DNA of 64,000 nt from Streptomyces atratus (lineage in GTDB: Bacteria > Actinomycetota > Actinomycetes > Streptomycetales > Streptomycetaceae). The stretch spans positions 1 to 64,000 of the forward strand of contig NZ_BMRN01000005.1 in assembly GCF_014648655.1 (NCBI RefSeq), written 5' to 3'. A program made the translations under genes and the position numbers. The first letter of the stretch is position 1. The number at the start of each line of letters is the position of its first letter. This document shows, piece after piece, positions 43,691-56,803 of this stretch. The notes under the pieces are model-generated. The model was not told where the DNA came from. It worked only from the letters and a program-made list of their open reading frames with translations, and did not search any database.

Positions 43691-44503
43691 TCACCAGGCC
43701 GGGGGGCTGGCTATGGAGCGGGCGAGTATGTCGTCCAGGACACGGGCGGTGGTCTCCACGTCGTACGTCGAGTTGTCGATGATCGGCAGTCCGGAGCCGT
43801 ACCACCCGGCCATCCGGCCGTGGATGCGGGCGACCTCCTCGTCCGAGAGGCGGCGGTTCCCGCTGCGGGCGGCGTTGCGCTCCAGCACGATCTCCAGGCC
43901 GGGCAGCAGAACGACGGGGAGCAGTCCGGGGCCGACATGGCGCTTCCAGCCGCCGAGGCCGACGACCGGCCGGTCCGGGAAGACGGCGTCGTCCAGGATG
44001 CAGGAGATCCCGTTGGCGAGGAAGTTGCGGGCGGCGAAACCGCAGGTGCGACGGGCGAGACGGTACTGGGCCTCGGAGTGGTCGTTCCACCCGGCCTGGG
44101 GGTCGGCGAAGCCGGAGCAGACCCATTCGCGGACGTCGTCGAGGCTGACGTGAGCCGTGGAAACCCGGCGGCGACTGGCCCAGAGCTTGGCCACGGTGGT
44201 CTTGCCCGCGCCCGCGGGGCCGATCAGGAGAACGGCGAGGGTCGCGCTGCCGGTGCCGGGCTCGGCGGGCGGCGCAGGCAGCGGGACGGGCCCGCCGGGC
44301 GGCAACTGGATGTGCCCGGTGGTCTCCCTGGAGACAGGCGCCGGGGCGTGCTGCGGGGCGGGTCCGCTCCAGCCCCGGGGCGTGGGAGGGGTGGTGGGCG
44401 GCGGCCCCGGCGGTCCGGGGTGCTGGGCCTGGTGCGTCCAGCCGACAGGTCCGCTTCCGGGGCCTTGGGGCGGCGGCAGCGGGGCCCCCACTGCGTGCTG
44501 CAT
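43691..44503 (-). CDS. P-loop ATP/GTP-binding (kinase-like) protein with proline-rich N terminus
   Basis: A 270-residue protein. Residues 1–85 are Pro/Gly/Ala-rich and probably disordered. A P-loop follows at about residue 94 (LLIGPAGAGKTTVAKLWASR). The rest resembles zeta-toxin/phosphotransferase-type AAA kinases: SLDDVREWVCSGFADPQAGW, CGFAARNFLANGISCILDDA and a late LERNAARSGNRRLSDEEV lid. The substrate is unknown. GGAG lies 9 bp before the ATG. It lies between aroQ and the M24 gene, probably in the same long transcript. Confidence 0.8.
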   Translation of the reverse strand: MQHAVGAPLPPPQGPGSGPVGWTHQAQHPGPPGPPPTTPPTPRGWSGPAPQHAPAPVSRETTGHIQLPPGGPVPLPAPPAEPGTGSATLAVLLIGPAGAGKTTVAKLWASRRRVSTAHVSLDDVREWVCSGFADPQAGWNDHSEAQYRLARRTCGFAARNFLANGISCILDDAVFPDRPVVGLGGWKRHVGPGLLPVVLLPGLEIVLERNAARSGNRRLSDEEVARIHGRMAGWYGSGLPIIDNSTYDVETTARVLDDILARSIASPPAW

Positions 44504-44641
44504 CCGGTGCCACTCCGTCTCGTACAGGCAACTGGCGCTGGTGGAACGGCAACCGTACCGTCCCCGGCCGCCACTGAGGGAACGGTCGGGGACGGTCCAC
44601 GGTGCCCGGTCGGCCGGTCGGCCGTCCGGTGCACCGGTCCG

Positions 44642-47906
<3,265 letters not shown>

Positions 47907-48054
47907 CGGTGCTCCTCATGCTCGCGCCTGAAACTGCAACGGCGCGACCGGGTGCGCGGCCCTGGCCCGCCGCCTTCGATCCTCCCACGCTCGGGCACCC
48001 GAACCGGCCGCCGGTCCAGCAGACGGACGGATCGGGGCCCGCACATGCGCGTGG

Positions 48055-48891
48055 TCAGCGTGCGGCCAGCGCCTCTTCGCCGGCCTGCCGCATCGCCGCG
48101 AGCGGGGCGGGCGAGTGTCCCGTCATCTGCTCGACCTGGAGGACGGCCTGGTGCACCAGAAGGTCGAGACCTCCGACGACTGCGCCGCTACGGGCCGCCC
48201 AAGTGGCCGCGAGTCCGGTCGGCCAGGGCTCGTAGAGCACGTCGAAGAGCGTGCCGGGCCGATCCGGTACGGCATCGGTCAGCGCGTCCGTGGCACCTGC
48301 CGGAGTGGTGGCGATGACCAGCGGGGCGTGCAGCGCCTGTTCGGCCTCCGTCCAGTCGGAGATCCGGACGTCGACGCCGAGACGTTCGCCCCAGCCGCGC
48401 ATCTCCTGGCCCCGTTCCCGGCTGCGGACGTATGCGGTGACCGGTCCCGTACAGATCTCGGACAGCGCGGCGAGCGCCGAGGAAGCGGTCGCTCCGGCGC
48501 CGAGGACGGCGGCGGAGTCGGTCTTCTCCACACCGCGTTCGCGCAGCGCGGCGATCATGCCGGGGATATCGGTGTTGTCGCCGGTCCTTCGGCCGTCATC
48601 GGTGAAGACGACCGTGTTGACCGCCTCCACCGAGGACGCGGTCTCGCTGATGGAGTCCAGCAGCGGGATGATCGCGCGCTTGAGCGGCATGGTCAGCGAC
48701 AGGCCGGCCCACGAGGCGTCGAGCCCCTCGATGAAGCCGGGCAGCCCCGCCTCGTCCACTTCGAAGCGGTCGTACGACCACTGGGAGAGGCCGAGTTCCG
48801 CGTACGCGGCCCGGTGCAGCACCGGGGAGAGCGAGTGGGCGATGGGCGAGCCGAGCACGGCCGCCCGTCGGCGTCCGTCAGTCGAGGCCAT
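48055..48891 (-). CDS. aroE: Shikimate dehydrogenase
   Basis: A 278-residue NADP-type shikimate dehydrogenase. Shikimate-binding GSPIAHSLSPVLHRAAY, the catalytic Lys in LSLTMPLKRAIIP, and NTDIPGM are clear. The cofactor site is AAVLGAGATASSALAAL. The ATG lies inside the 3' end of mltG (14-bp overlap). A 148-bp gap without obvious hairpin separates it from aroC. Confidence 0.94.
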   Translation of the reverse strand: MASTDGRRRAAVLGSPIAHSLSPVLHRAAYAELGLSQWSYDRFEVDEAGLPGFIEGLDASWAGLSLTMPLKRAIIPLLDSISETASSVEAVNTVVFTDDGRRTGDNTDIPGMIAALRERGVEKTDSAAVLGAGATASSALAALSEICTGPVTAYVRSRERGQEMRGWGERLGVDVRISDWTEAEQALHAPLVIATTPAGATDALTDAVPDRPGTLFDVLYEPWPTGLAATWAARSGAVVGGLDLLVHQAVLQVEQMTGHSPAPLAAMRQAGEEALAAR

Positions 48892-50596
48892 GCTGTTCCT
48901 TGAACTTCTTGTTGAGCTTCTCGTGATCGGCGGCCGTCTTGGTGAACTCGGTCTTCTTGCCGTCGAGCGAGATGAAGAACATCCACCCGTCACCAGTGGG
49001 ATTGAGCGTTGCCCGCAGGGCTTCGTCGCCCGGATTGCTGATCGGACCCGGCGGAAGACCCTCGTGGTAATAGGTGTTGTAAGGGTCCGGATTGCTCAGG
49101 ATCTCACTCGATCCGATCTTGATCTTGCTCTGGTTCTTGAGGTAATTGAATGCGGAGTCGAATTGAAGCTTACGGTTCGTGACCGTGTTGTCCGGCTTCA
49201 AGCGGTTGTACGCGACTTCAGCCATCTTGCGGAAGTCGTCGTGTGTGAGGCCCTCCGCCTGTACCAGGCTGGCGACAGTGAGGACCTGCCAGGGACCGTC
49301 CAGCTTGTACTTCTTGGCCGTTCCCTCGAGGTCGAGCTTGCTGTACTCCTCGTTGGCGCGGGAGACCATCTTCTTCAGGATCGTCTCCGGCTTGGTTTCC
49401 TTGGTGACCGGATAGGCGGCGGGGTAAAGGAATCCTTCCAGCGGGTCCTTTATGTCCTTGTCGTTGCTCACCCAGTCGGGCAAACCGAGGTCGGACGCCT
49501 TGGACGTGGCAATTCCCTTGGTCGTTCCCTTTTTGAGGCGCAGCTTCTTGTCGACCATCCCGTAGATGTCGACATTGCGGTAACCCTCGGGGATCACCAG
49601 AAGATTCTGGCTGTTCGGGTCGACCATCATCTTCACGGCCTCGGCCGCGGACATCTTCTCGTGGAGCAGATAGACGCCTGCCTGGATCGACCTGCCCTTG
49701 GGGTTCTCGTTCTGCGCGGCGACGAACGCGTCGACGCTCTTGACAACACCCTTCTGCTTCAGGATGTTGCCGATGTCGTAGCCGAGGGCGCCCTTCTCGA
49801 TCTCGACCTCGACCTCGCCGGTGCCCGTTCCGGTGTAGTCGGGCGCCGCGCCGAACTTGTCCTGCCAGTACGAGTAACCGACATAGCCCACTCCGCCGAG
49901 GCCACCGACCAGGACCACCGCGACGACCAGGCAGGCGACGCCGCTGCGGCTCTTCTTCTTCCCCTTGCCGCCCCGGCGCTCGTTGCCACCGCGACCGCCA
50001 CGGCGTGACTCGCGCGGGTCGTCGTCGTGCTCGCCATCGCCGTCGCCGCGGTCGTCGGCGCCCGTGAAGAAGGGGTGGGTCTCCTCCGGCTGGACCTCCG
50101 GGTCCCAGTCGGGACTCTGCGTGGGGGCCTGCTCGGCAACGGCCTCGCGGCGGCCCGGGGGCTGCGGCGGCGGGTAGGCCTCCGGCGTGCTGTAGTAGTC
50201 ATGCGTCTCGCCGTAGCCGGCCTGCCGACCGCCGTACGGGTCGGCCTGCTGGGCGTCGTAGGGCGCCGCGACGGACTGCTGCCCGGTGTCCCAACCAACG
50301 TTGTCGTACTGGGGCTGCTGGGGCTGGGGTTGCTGCTGCGGGTACGGGTCCTGCGGGACTCCGTACGCGGGCTGCTGCTGGTACGGCTGCTGCTGCGCGT
50401 ACGGGTCCTGCTGAGCGTACGGGTCCTGCTGCTGCGGCTGCTGCTGCGCGTACGGATCCTGGGGGTAGGGCTGCTGCTGGCCGCCGTACTGGTTCTGGCC
50501 GTGGGCAGACTGCTGTCCTCCCCATCCTTGGTCCCCGTACAAGGGGTCCTCGGGATGCCACGGTTCGGAGCCGGGGCCCCGGCCATACTCAGTCAT
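48878..50596 (-). CDS. mltG: Endolytic murein transglycosylase MltG
   Basis: A 572-residue membrane-anchored enzyme that cuts nascent glycan strands. Residues 1–120 are an unusual cytoplasmic region of Gln/Pro/Tyr-rich repeats (PYAQQQPQQQDPYAQQDPYA and similar). A single transmembrane helix (VACLVVAVVLVGGLGGVGYVG) lies near residue 230 after a basic GRGGNERRGGKGKKKSR stretch. The YceG/MltG domain follows, with ASLVQAEG and EVAYNRL. It is longer than E. coli MltG (340 residues) because of the N-terminal extension, seen in other actinomycetes. Confidence 0.92.
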   Translation of the reverse strand: MTEYGRGPGSEPWHPEDPLYGDQGWGGQQSAHGQNQYGGQQQPYPQDPYAQQQPQQQDPYAQQDPYAQQQPYQQQPAYGVPQDPYPQQQPQPQQPQYDNVGWDTGQQSVAAPYDAQQADPYGGRQAGYGETHDYYSTPEAYPPPQPPGRREAVAEQAPTQSPDWDPEVQPEETHPFFTGADDRGDGDGEHDDDPRESRRGGRGGNERRGGKGKKKSRSGVACLVVAVVLVGGLGGVGYVGYSYWQDKFGAAPDYTGTGTGEVEVEIEKGALGYDIGNILKQKGVVKSVDAFVAAQNENPKGRSIQAGVYLLHEKMSAAEAVKMMVDPNSQNLLVIPEGYRNVDIYGMVDKKLRLKKGTTKGIATSKASDLGLPDWVSNDKDIKDPLEGFLYPAAYPVTKETKPETILKKMVSRANEEYSKLDLEGTAKKYKLDGPWQVLTVASLVQAEGLTHDDFRKMAEVAYNRLKPDNTVTNRKLQFDSAFNYLKNQSKIKIGSSEILSNPDPYNTYYHEGLPPGPISNPGDEALRATLNPTGDGWMFFISLDGKKTEFTKTAADHEKLNKKFKEQHGLD

Positions 50597-50691
50597 CGAT
50601 CCCCTAGAGACGCGAGACGAACTTCCGCCTCTTTGCTGTGCGGTGTTTGTTCGAACACCGCCGCATCGCGCGGAACGTTACCGTATCGCGA

Positions 50692-51177
50692 TCAGACAAC
50701 CACTTCGACGCCCTCGCCCGGGGCTTTACCCGACGCCCGTTCGGACTCCAGAGCGTTCTGAAGGATCACCACAGCGGCAGCCTGATCGATGACGGAACGG
50801 CCTTTCTTGGACTTCACGCCCGAGGCGCGCAGTCCTTGACTGGCCGTTACTGTGGTCATCCTCTCGTCCACAAGTCGCACCGGAATGGGCGCGACCGAGC
50901 GGGCGACCTCCTGGGCGAAGATCCGGATCTTGGCGGCGGCGGGACCTTCACCGCCACCCAGAGACCTCGGCAGGCCAATGATGATCTCGATCGGCTCGTA
51001 CTCCTCGACGATCTGCCCCAACCGCCGGTGGGCCGCCGGGACATCGCGTCCCGGAACGGTCTCCACCGGCGTGGCGAGGATCCCGTCGGGGTCGCACGAG
51101 GCGACCCCGATCCGGGCGTCCCCGACGTCGATCGCGAGACGACGACCGCGGCGCATCTGCGTCATCCCCGCCGTCAC
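50692..51177 (-). CDS. ruvX: Holliday junction resolvase-like protein RuvX (YqgF)
   Basis: A 161-residue RNase H-fold nuclease thought to process pre-16S rRNA and perhaps Holliday junctions. The catalytic motif is [19 protein letters not shown], with [14 protein letters not shown] and [12 protein letters not shown] downstream. The GTG overlaps the alaS stop by 4 bp; ATGs 12 and 21 bp further in are alternatives. The alaS–ruvX–mltG–aroE order is conserved in actinobacteria. Confidence 0.92.
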   Translation of the reverse strand: MTAGMTQMRRGRRLAIDVGDARIGVASCDPDGILATPVETVPGRDVPAAHRRLGQIVEEYEPIEIIIGLPRSLGGGEGPAAAKIRIFAQEVARSVAPIPVRLVDERMTTVTASQGLRASGVKSKKGRSVIDQAAAVVILQNALESERASGKAPGEGVEVVV

Positions 51178-53843
51178 GCCGTCTCGGTGACGAGGCGTTC
51201 GACAGCGGCCACGGCGGCGCCGATGGCCTCGGGGTTCTGGCCGCCGCCCTGAGCGACGTCCGGCTTGCCGCCGCCACCGCCGCCGAGGGTCTTGGCGGCC
51301 GTACGGACCAGGTCGCCGGCCTTGAGTCCGCGCTCACGGGCGGCCTCATTGGTGGCGATCACGGTCAGCGGGCGGCCGCCCGCCGTGGTGAACAGGGCCA
51401 CGACGGCCGGGCGGCCGCCCTGGATGCGTCCGCGGACGTCGAGGACGAGCTTGCGCAGGTCGTCGGCCGAGGTGCCGTCGGGGACCTGCCCGGTGACCAG
51501 GGCGACGCCCCGTACGTCCTTGGCGGAATCGACCAGTCCGGCGGCGGCCTGGAGGACCTTCTCCGCGCGGAACTTCTCGATCTCCTTCTCGGCGTCCTTC
51601 AGCTTGCCGAGCATTCCGGCGATCTTCTCCGGGAGCTCCTCGGGACGACCCTTGACCAGCTCCTGGAGCTGGGCGACGACCGTGTGCTCCCTGGCGAGGA
51701 AGTTGTACGCGTCGACACCCACGAGGGCCTCGATACGGCGCACACCGGAACCGATGGACGATTCGCCGAGCAGCTTCACCAGACCCAGCTGGGCGGTGTT
51801 GTGGACGTGCGTACCGCCGCAGAGCTCCTTGGAGAAGTCACCGATGGTGACGACCCGGACCCGCTCACCGTACTTCTCGCCGAACTCGGCGATGGCGCCC
51901 TGCTTCTTGGCCTCGTCGATCGACATGACCTCGGCCTGGACGTCGAGTTCGCGGGAAAGGACCTCGTTGATCTTCTGCTCGACGTCGGTGAGGACCGTGC
52001 CGGGCACGGCGGCGGGCGAGCCGAAGTCGAAGCGGAAGCGGCCCGGCGAGTTCTCCGAACCGGCCTGGGCGGCCGTCGGGCCGAGGGCGTCGCGCAGCGC
52101 CTGGTGCGTGAGGTGCGTGGCGCTGTGGGCACGGGCGATGGCGCGGCGGCGGGTGTTGTCGATGGCGGCGTAGGCACAGGCGCCGACGGTCACCTCGCCG
52201 ACCTGCACCGAGCCCTTGTGGACGGAGACGCCGGGGACGGGCTGCTGCACGTCGCGCACCTGGATGACGGCGCCGCTGTCGAGCCGGATCCGGCCCTGGT
52301 CGGCGAGCTGCCCGCCACCCTCGGCGTAGAACGGGGTGCGGTCCAGGACGACCTCGACCTCGTCGCCCTCGGTGGCGGCGGGCGAGGGCACACCGTCCAC
52401 GAGCAGGCCGACGATGGTCGACTCGCTCTCGGTGGCGGTGTAGCCGGTGAACTCGGTGATGCCGGAGTTGTCGGCGACCGCGCGGTAGGCGGACAGGTCG
52501 GCGTGGCCGGTCTTCTTGGCCTTGGCGTCGGCCTTGGCGCGCTCCCGCTGCTCCCTCATCAGGCGGCGGAAGCCGTCCTCGTCCACCGAGAGGCCCTGTT
52601 CGGCAGCCATCTCCAGGGTGAGGTCGATCGGGAAACCCCAGGTGTCGTGGAGCAGGAACGCCTTGTCGCCGGCGAGGACCTTGCCGCCGGCGGCCTTGGT
52701 CTCGGTGACGGCGGTGTCGAGGATGTTGGTGCCGCCCTTGAGAGCCTTGAGGAAGGCGGCCTCTTCGGCGAGGACGACGGTCTCGATGCGCTTGCGATCG
52801 GTGATCAGCTCCGGGTACTGCTGCCCCATGGTGTCGATCACGACGTCGGCCAGGTCCTTGACGACGGGGCCGGTGGCACCCATCAGGCGCATGTTGCGGA
52901 TGGCGCGGCGCATGATGCGGCGCAGCACATAGCCGCGGCCCTCGTTGCCGGGGGTGACGCCGTCGCCGATGAGCATCACGGAGGTACGGATGTGGTCGGC
53001 GACCACGCGGAGCGAGACGTCCGAACCGTGGTCGGCGCCGTACTGGACACCGGTCAGCTCGGTGGCCTTGTCCATGACGACACGCAGGGTGTCGGTCTCG
53101 TACATGTTCTGTACGCCCTGCAGGATCATGGCGAGGCGTTCCAGGCCCAGGCCCGTGTCGATGTTCTTCGACGGCAGGTCACCGAGGATCGGGAAGTCCT
53201 CCTTGCCGTCACCGGCGCCCCGCTCGTACTGCATGAAGACCAGGTTCCAGATCTCCACGTAGCGCTCGTCGTTGACGGCCGGGCCGCCCTCGACGCCGAA
53301 CTCGGGGCCGCGGTCGTAATTGATCTCGGAGCAGGGGCCGCAGGGACCGGGGACGCCCATGGACCAGAAGTTGTCCTTCTTGCCCAGGCGCTGGATGCGC
53401 TCGGCCGGTACGCCGATCTTGTCGCGCCAGATGGCCTCGGCCTCGTCATCGTCCAGATAGACCGTGATCCACAGTCGCTCGGGGTCGAGACCGAAGCCGC
53501 CGTCCGCCACGGGGCTCGTCAGAGCCTCCCAGGCGTAGCTGATGGCGCCTTCCTTGAAGTAGTCACCGAAGGAGAAGTTGCCGCACATCTGGAAGAACGT
53601 GCCGTGCCGGGTGGTCTTGCCGACCTCTTCGATGTCCGGCGTACGGACGCACTTCTGCACGCTGGTGACGCGCGGGGCGGGCGGCTTGACCTCGCCGAGG
53701 AAGTACGGCTTGAAGGGGACCATGCCCGCGGGGACCAGGAGCAGAGTCGGGTCGTCCGCGATGAGCGACGCCGAAGGGACGACGGTGTGACCGCGCTCCT
53801 CGAAGAAGCTCAGCCAGCGGCGACGAATTTCAGCCGACTCCAT
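51174..53843 (-). CDS. alaS: Alanyl-tRNA synthetase
   Basis: An 889-residue class II synthetase. The catalytic domain has [35 protein letters not shown] and [19 protein letters not shown]. The editing domain carries the zinc motifs [11 protein letters not shown] and [15 protein letters not shown]-Ala domain closes the protein ([20 protein letters not shown]). Its ATG overlaps the upstream small gene's stop. It belongs to the long aro/mltG transcript. Confidence 0.97.
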   Translation of the reverse strand: MESAEIRRRWLSFFEERGHTVVPSASLIADDPTLLLVPAGMVPFKPYFLGEVKPPAPRVTSVQKCVRTPDIEEVGKTTRHGTFFQMCGNFSFGDYFKEGAISYAWEALTSPVADGGFGLDPERLWITVYLDDDEAEAIWRDKIGVPAERIQRLGKKDNFWSMGVPGPCGPCSEINYDRGPEFGVEGGPAVNDERYVEIWNLVFMQYERGAGDGKEDFPILGDLPSKNIDTGLGLERLAMILQGVQNMYETDTLRVVMDKATELTGVQYGADHGSDVSLRVVADHIRTSVMLIGDGVTPGNEGRGYVLRRIMRRAIRNMRLMGATGPVVKDLADVVIDTMGQQYPELITDRKRIETVVLAEEAAFLKALKGGTNILDTAVTETKAAGGKVLAGDKAFLLHDTWGFPIDLTLEMAAEQGLSVDEDGFRRLMREQRERAKADAKAKKTGHADLSAYRAVADNSGITEFTGYTATESESTIVGLLVDGVPSPAATEGDEVEVVLDRTPFYAEGGGQLADQGRIRLDSGAVIQVRDVQQPVPGVSVHKGSVQVGEVTVGACAYAAIDNTRRRAIARAHSATHLTHQALRDALGPTAAQAGSENSPGRFRFDFGSPAAVPGTVLTDVEQKINEVLSRELDVQAEVMSIDEAKKQGAIAEFGEKYGERVRVVTIGDFSKELCGGTHVHNTAQLGLVKLLGESSIGSGVRRIEALVGVDAYNFLAREHTVVAQLQELVKGRPEELPEKIAGMLGKLKDAEKEIEKFRAEKVLQAAAGLVDSAKDVRGVALVTGQVPDGTSADDLRKLVLDVRGRIQGGRPAVVALFTTAGGRPLTVIATNEAARERGLKAGDLVRTAAKTLGGGGGGKPDVAQGGGQNPEAIGAAVAAVERLVTETA

Positions 53844-54205
53844 CAGTGGTCCTCATTCCGGTTGTACGAGTTGTAGGGGAGCTTGCGGTAGTTGGTGGCT
53901 TCGAGGGACCTGTCCGGTCCGACGTGCTCGGCCGCCTCGACGGCGAAATGACGCCGTACGGGGAGGCCGGGGTCGACCGGTGCCTCCAGGCCCAGCGCCT
54001 CGCCCAGTTCGGCCTCGCGCCGAGCCATGGACTCGCGGACGTCCAGAGCGAAGTCCTTGAGTTTGTGGCCCGTCCCGATCGCCTTGTCCGCGGCCTGCGC
54101 CGCGAGACTCTCGGGGGTCAGCTGCTTGAGCTTCCGGTTGACCTTGGCGGTGGCCCAGACGCCGGCGGCGGCGCCGGCGGTGAACCAGAACGTACGGCGG
54201 AACAT
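53843..54205 (-). CDS. Small conserved membrane-associated protein (DUF6167-like)
   Basis: A 120-residue protein with a short N-terminal hydrophobic segment ([19 protein letters not shown]) and a helical charged remainder ([20 protein letters not shown]). The function is unknown; my recollection is that it is a conserved neighbour of alaS in streptomycetes. The ATG was chosen over an extended frame because homology seems to start there. The stop overlaps the alaS start by one base. Confidence 0.8.
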   Translation of the reverse strand: MFRRTFWFTAGAAAGVWATAKVNRKLKQLTPESLAAQAADKAIGTGHKLKDFALDVRESMARREAELGEALGLEAPVDPGLPVRRHFAVEAAEHVGPDRSLEATNYRKLPYNSYNRNEDH

Positions 54206-54212
54206 CGCTGCG

Positions 54213-54677
54213 TCAGTCCTTCGATCCGCGGGAGTTACTGCCGTTGCGCTTCCTGCCGCGCGCGGCAGGCACGGTGCGGCCGACAATCACCGTACGACGA
54301 GCCGGCCGACGGGCAGGTTCCGGTTCGGGATCGGTCTTGCGGCCGATGGCCTGCCGTACCCCGTAACCGAACGCGGCGACCTTGACGAGCGGACCGCCGA
54401 AGGCCGAGGCGACAGTGGTGGAGAGCGCCGAGGCGTTCGAGGTGACTTCCTGGACGTCCGTGGCGATCGCGTCGACCTTGTCGAGCTGGGTCTGCGCGGA
54501 GCGCACGGTGGCGGAGGCGTCGGCAAGCAGTGGGACCGCCTGCTCGGTCACGTCCGCCACGAGCTTGGTGGTCGCCCTGAGCGTCTGGGCCAGCCTCACC
54601 AGTACGACGGCGAGGAACGAAACCAGGATCGCCCAGAAGACGGCCACCAGAATCCCGGCCACCTCTCCACCGGACAC
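54213..54677 (-). CDS. DUF948 family membrane protein
   Basis: A 154-residue protein. An N-terminal transmembrane helix (VAGILVAVFWAILVSFLAVV) is followed by a long heptad-like helical region (ATTKLVADVTEQAVPLLADA) typical of DUF948 proteins. The tail is basic and probably disordered (GRTVPAARGRKRNGSNSRG). It starts at GTG and is the first gene of the alaS–aro run, only 7 bp before the DUF6167-like gene. The role is unknown; perhaps envelope-associated. Confidence 0.82.
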   Translation of the reverse strand: MSGGEVAGILVAVFWAILVSFLAVVLVRLAQTLRATTKLVADVTEQAVPLLADASATVRSAQTQLDKVDAIATDVQEVTSNASALSTTVASAFGGPLVKVAAFGYGVRQAIGRKTDPEPEPARRPARRTVIVGRTVPAARGRKRNGSNSRGSKD

Positions 54678-54890
54678 AGTGCACCGCTCTCTAGCTTGTC
54701 GCTGTCTCTGTACTGTCTGTTTCTGCCTGTATCTGCCAGGTCCGGCGACCGCTGTCGCAACAGCCGATCGTCGTCTCCCGAGCCTATCGCGCCGGTGGTC
54801 GCGCCCTGTACCGCATTACCGGCGGCAAGGACCGCAGTCGCCATAAGGAGATTTTACGGAGAGATTCCGTACCAGTACTCTGCGTGTTTC

Positions 54891-56115
54891 ATGCGACGCC
54901 CGCAGCGCGGCGGGGTGGGCAAGACCCGTTGCGCCATCAAGATCGCGACGCTCATGGAGAAACGGTACTGCGACGGGGTCCGGATGGTGGAGCTGTCCGC
55001 CATCCACGATCCCGGGCTGCTGGAACATGCGCTGGCCGACGCCCTGGGGCTCACCGATCACACCAGCAGACCGCCCCGCACGACACTCGTCGAACATCTT
55101 GCCGGGCGCCAACTCCTCCTGGTGATCGATGGCTTCGAGCATCTGGTGGACGCCTGCGCGGAGCTGGTGCGGGAGCTGCTGCGTCGGTCCCCGCTGCTGC
55201 GGGTGCTGGCTGCCGGGCGGCTGCCAGGAGGAGACACCGTACGACTCCTCGCGACTGAAGGCGCTGTGGGTGCTCGGACATGTGGCCGTGCTGCAGGGCG
55301 ACCCGGTCGGAGCGGTCTGCGCGCTGCAGGAGTGCCGGGACGAGGCCGCCCGTACCGACGACCCCACGGCGCTCGCGTACGCGGTGCACCGGATGGGATG
55401 TCTGGCGCTCGTCACGGACGACATGGCCGGTGCGCAGGAACTGCTGGACGACGCGCTCGGCCGTTATCGGGAGCTCGGCGAGCTGAACAGCAATGTGCTG
55501 ATGGCCCGGATCGAGCTGGCGATGGCGGTCGGGTTCCGTGGGGATCTGGACGGCGCGGCCGCGATCTGCGAAGAGGTCAGGGAGATCTGCGAGGACCACG
55601 GGGAGCGGTGGGCCCTCGCGTACGCGCTGTATGTACTGGCCTTCGCGGCGCTGCAACGGGGCCGGCCGGGCCGGGCCCGGGAGCTGCTCGGGGAGTCCCT
55701 GACGATCGGCCGCGCCTTCCACGACCTGCTCGGCTCGGTGCTCGCCCTGGAGCTGCTGGCACTGGTCACGGCGGTCGAGGGGGATGCGGCGGAGGCGGCG
55801 GTGCTGCAGGGGGCCGCCGACCGGATCTGGCCGTCGGTGGGGCTGCCTCTGTTCGGTTCGGCGTACTACGGGCAGCCGCGTGCCCGGTGCGAGGAGCTGG
55901 CCCGCCGGGAGCTGGGCGACGGCCCCTATGAATCGGGCCTGCGTGCGGGTGGCCGACTGGATCTGGACGCGGCGGTGGCCAGGGCGCTGGCGAGCGGGCC
56001 TGCGGACCGGCCGGGGACGCCGGGGCGGCTGTCCGGGCCCCTGCCTGGCCCCGGGGAAACGCGGAGGCCCGCCGCCTCCCGTACATCGGGAAGGGGCGGG
56101 CCTGAGCGCTGGTGA
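54891..56115 (+). pseudogene. Remnant of an ATPase-type (NB-ARC/LuxR-like) regulator
   Basis: Two parts in different frames look like one decayed gene. The first (54891 to about 55225) has a truncated NTPase start: Walker A GGVGKTR, then LADALGL and Walker B LLLVIDGFEHLVDACAE, LLRVLAAGR. The second, in another frame from about 55227 to 56115, is the TPR-like C-terminal sensor region (LKALWVLGHVAVLQGDP, YRELGELNSNVLMARIELAM). The middle NTPase and winged-helix section is missing, as is the N terminus before the P-loop. So a large deletion plus frame change occurred. No DNA-binding domain is seen. It runs convergent to rpsD. Confidence 0.75.
56065..56103 (-). terminator. Hairpin terminator of rpsD
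   Basis: AGGCCCGCC pairs with GGCGGGCCT, a perfect 9-bp outer stem, with a smaller CTCCCG/CGGGAAG stem inside. It lies 29 bp beyond the rpsD stop, within the 3' end of the opposing pseudogene. Confidence 0.72.
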
Positions 56116-56132
56116 GAGCGGCTACGCCTGGA

Positions 56133-56747
56133 TCAGCGGGCGTAGTACTCGACGACGAGCTGCTCGTCGCAGATCACGGGGATTTCCTTGCGGTTCGGGT
56201 CCCGGTCAAGGCGGAAGGCCAGGGCCTTCAGGTTCACCTGCAGGTAGCGCGGGGTCTCGCCGTCGGGGGCGTAACCACCTTCGCGGGCAACCTGGAAGGG
56301 GTGCTTGTCGCGGCTGCGCTCGCGGACCATCACGATGTTGTCGGGACGGACACGGAAGGACGGCTTGTCGACCTTGCGGCCGTCGACCTCGATGTGACCG
56401 TGCACGACCATCTGGCGGGCCTGGTAGATGGTCTTGGCGATGCCCGAACGCAGGACCAGCGCGTCGAGACGGCGCTCGAGCTCGACGACGAGCGCCTCGC
56501 CCGTCTTGCCCTCGGCCTTCTTGGCGCGGTCGTAGGCACGCGCCATCTGGCGCTCGCTGATGTCGTACTGGGCGCGCAGACGCTGCTTCTCCAGCAGACG
56601 GACCTTGTAGTCCGAGTTCTGCTTGCGGCCACGGCCGTGCTCGCCCGGCGGGTAGGGGCGGGCCTCGAAGTACTTGACAGCCTTCGGCGTCAGCGCAATG
56701 CCGAGCGCGCGGCTCTTCTTGACCTTGGGACGCGACTGGTTAGGCAC
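56133..56747 (-). CDS. rpsD: 30S ribosomal protein S4
   Basis: A 204-residue primary 16S rRNA-binding protein. [20 protein letters not shown] at the N terminus and the S4 domain ([34 protein letters not shown]) are clear. Actinobacterial S4 of this type lacks the zinc cysteines. The GTG start has GGAGG 10 bp upstream. It is a stand-alone gene here, divergent from the DUF2470 gene across only 56 bp. Confidence 0.97.
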   Translation of the reverse strand: MPNQSRPKVKKSRALGIALTPKAVKYFEARPYPPGEHGRGRKQNSDYKVRLLEKQRLRAQYDISERQMARAYDRAKKAEGKTGEALVVELERRLDALVLRSGIAKTIYQARQMVVHGHIEVDGRKVDKPSFRVRPDNIVMVRERSRDKHPFQVAREGGYAPDGETPRYLQVNLKALAFRLDRDPNRKEIPVICDEQLVVEYYAR

Positions 56748-56770
56748 GTTCTCCAGACCTCCGTTGTAGG

Positions 56771-56789
56771 TTAGGTTAGGCTCACCTTA
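56771..56789 (+). promoter_or_regulatory. Iron box (DmdR/IdeR/DtxR operator)
   Basis: The 19-bp site TTAGGTTAGGCTCACCTTA matches the actinobacterial iron-box consensus as I recall it (TTAGGTTAGGCTAACCTAA) at 17 of 19 positions. It lies 14 bp before the DUF2470 gene start and within the short rpsD divergent gap. It predicts repression when iron is plentiful. Confidence 0.85.
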
Positions 56790-56803
56790 CTTGAGGAGAT
56801 CGC

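Noticed and set aside
50338..50470. CRISPR-like or tandem DNA repeat
   Set aside because: The repetition is imperfect codon-level repetition encoding Gln/Pro/Tyr-rich protein in mltG, without regular spacers.
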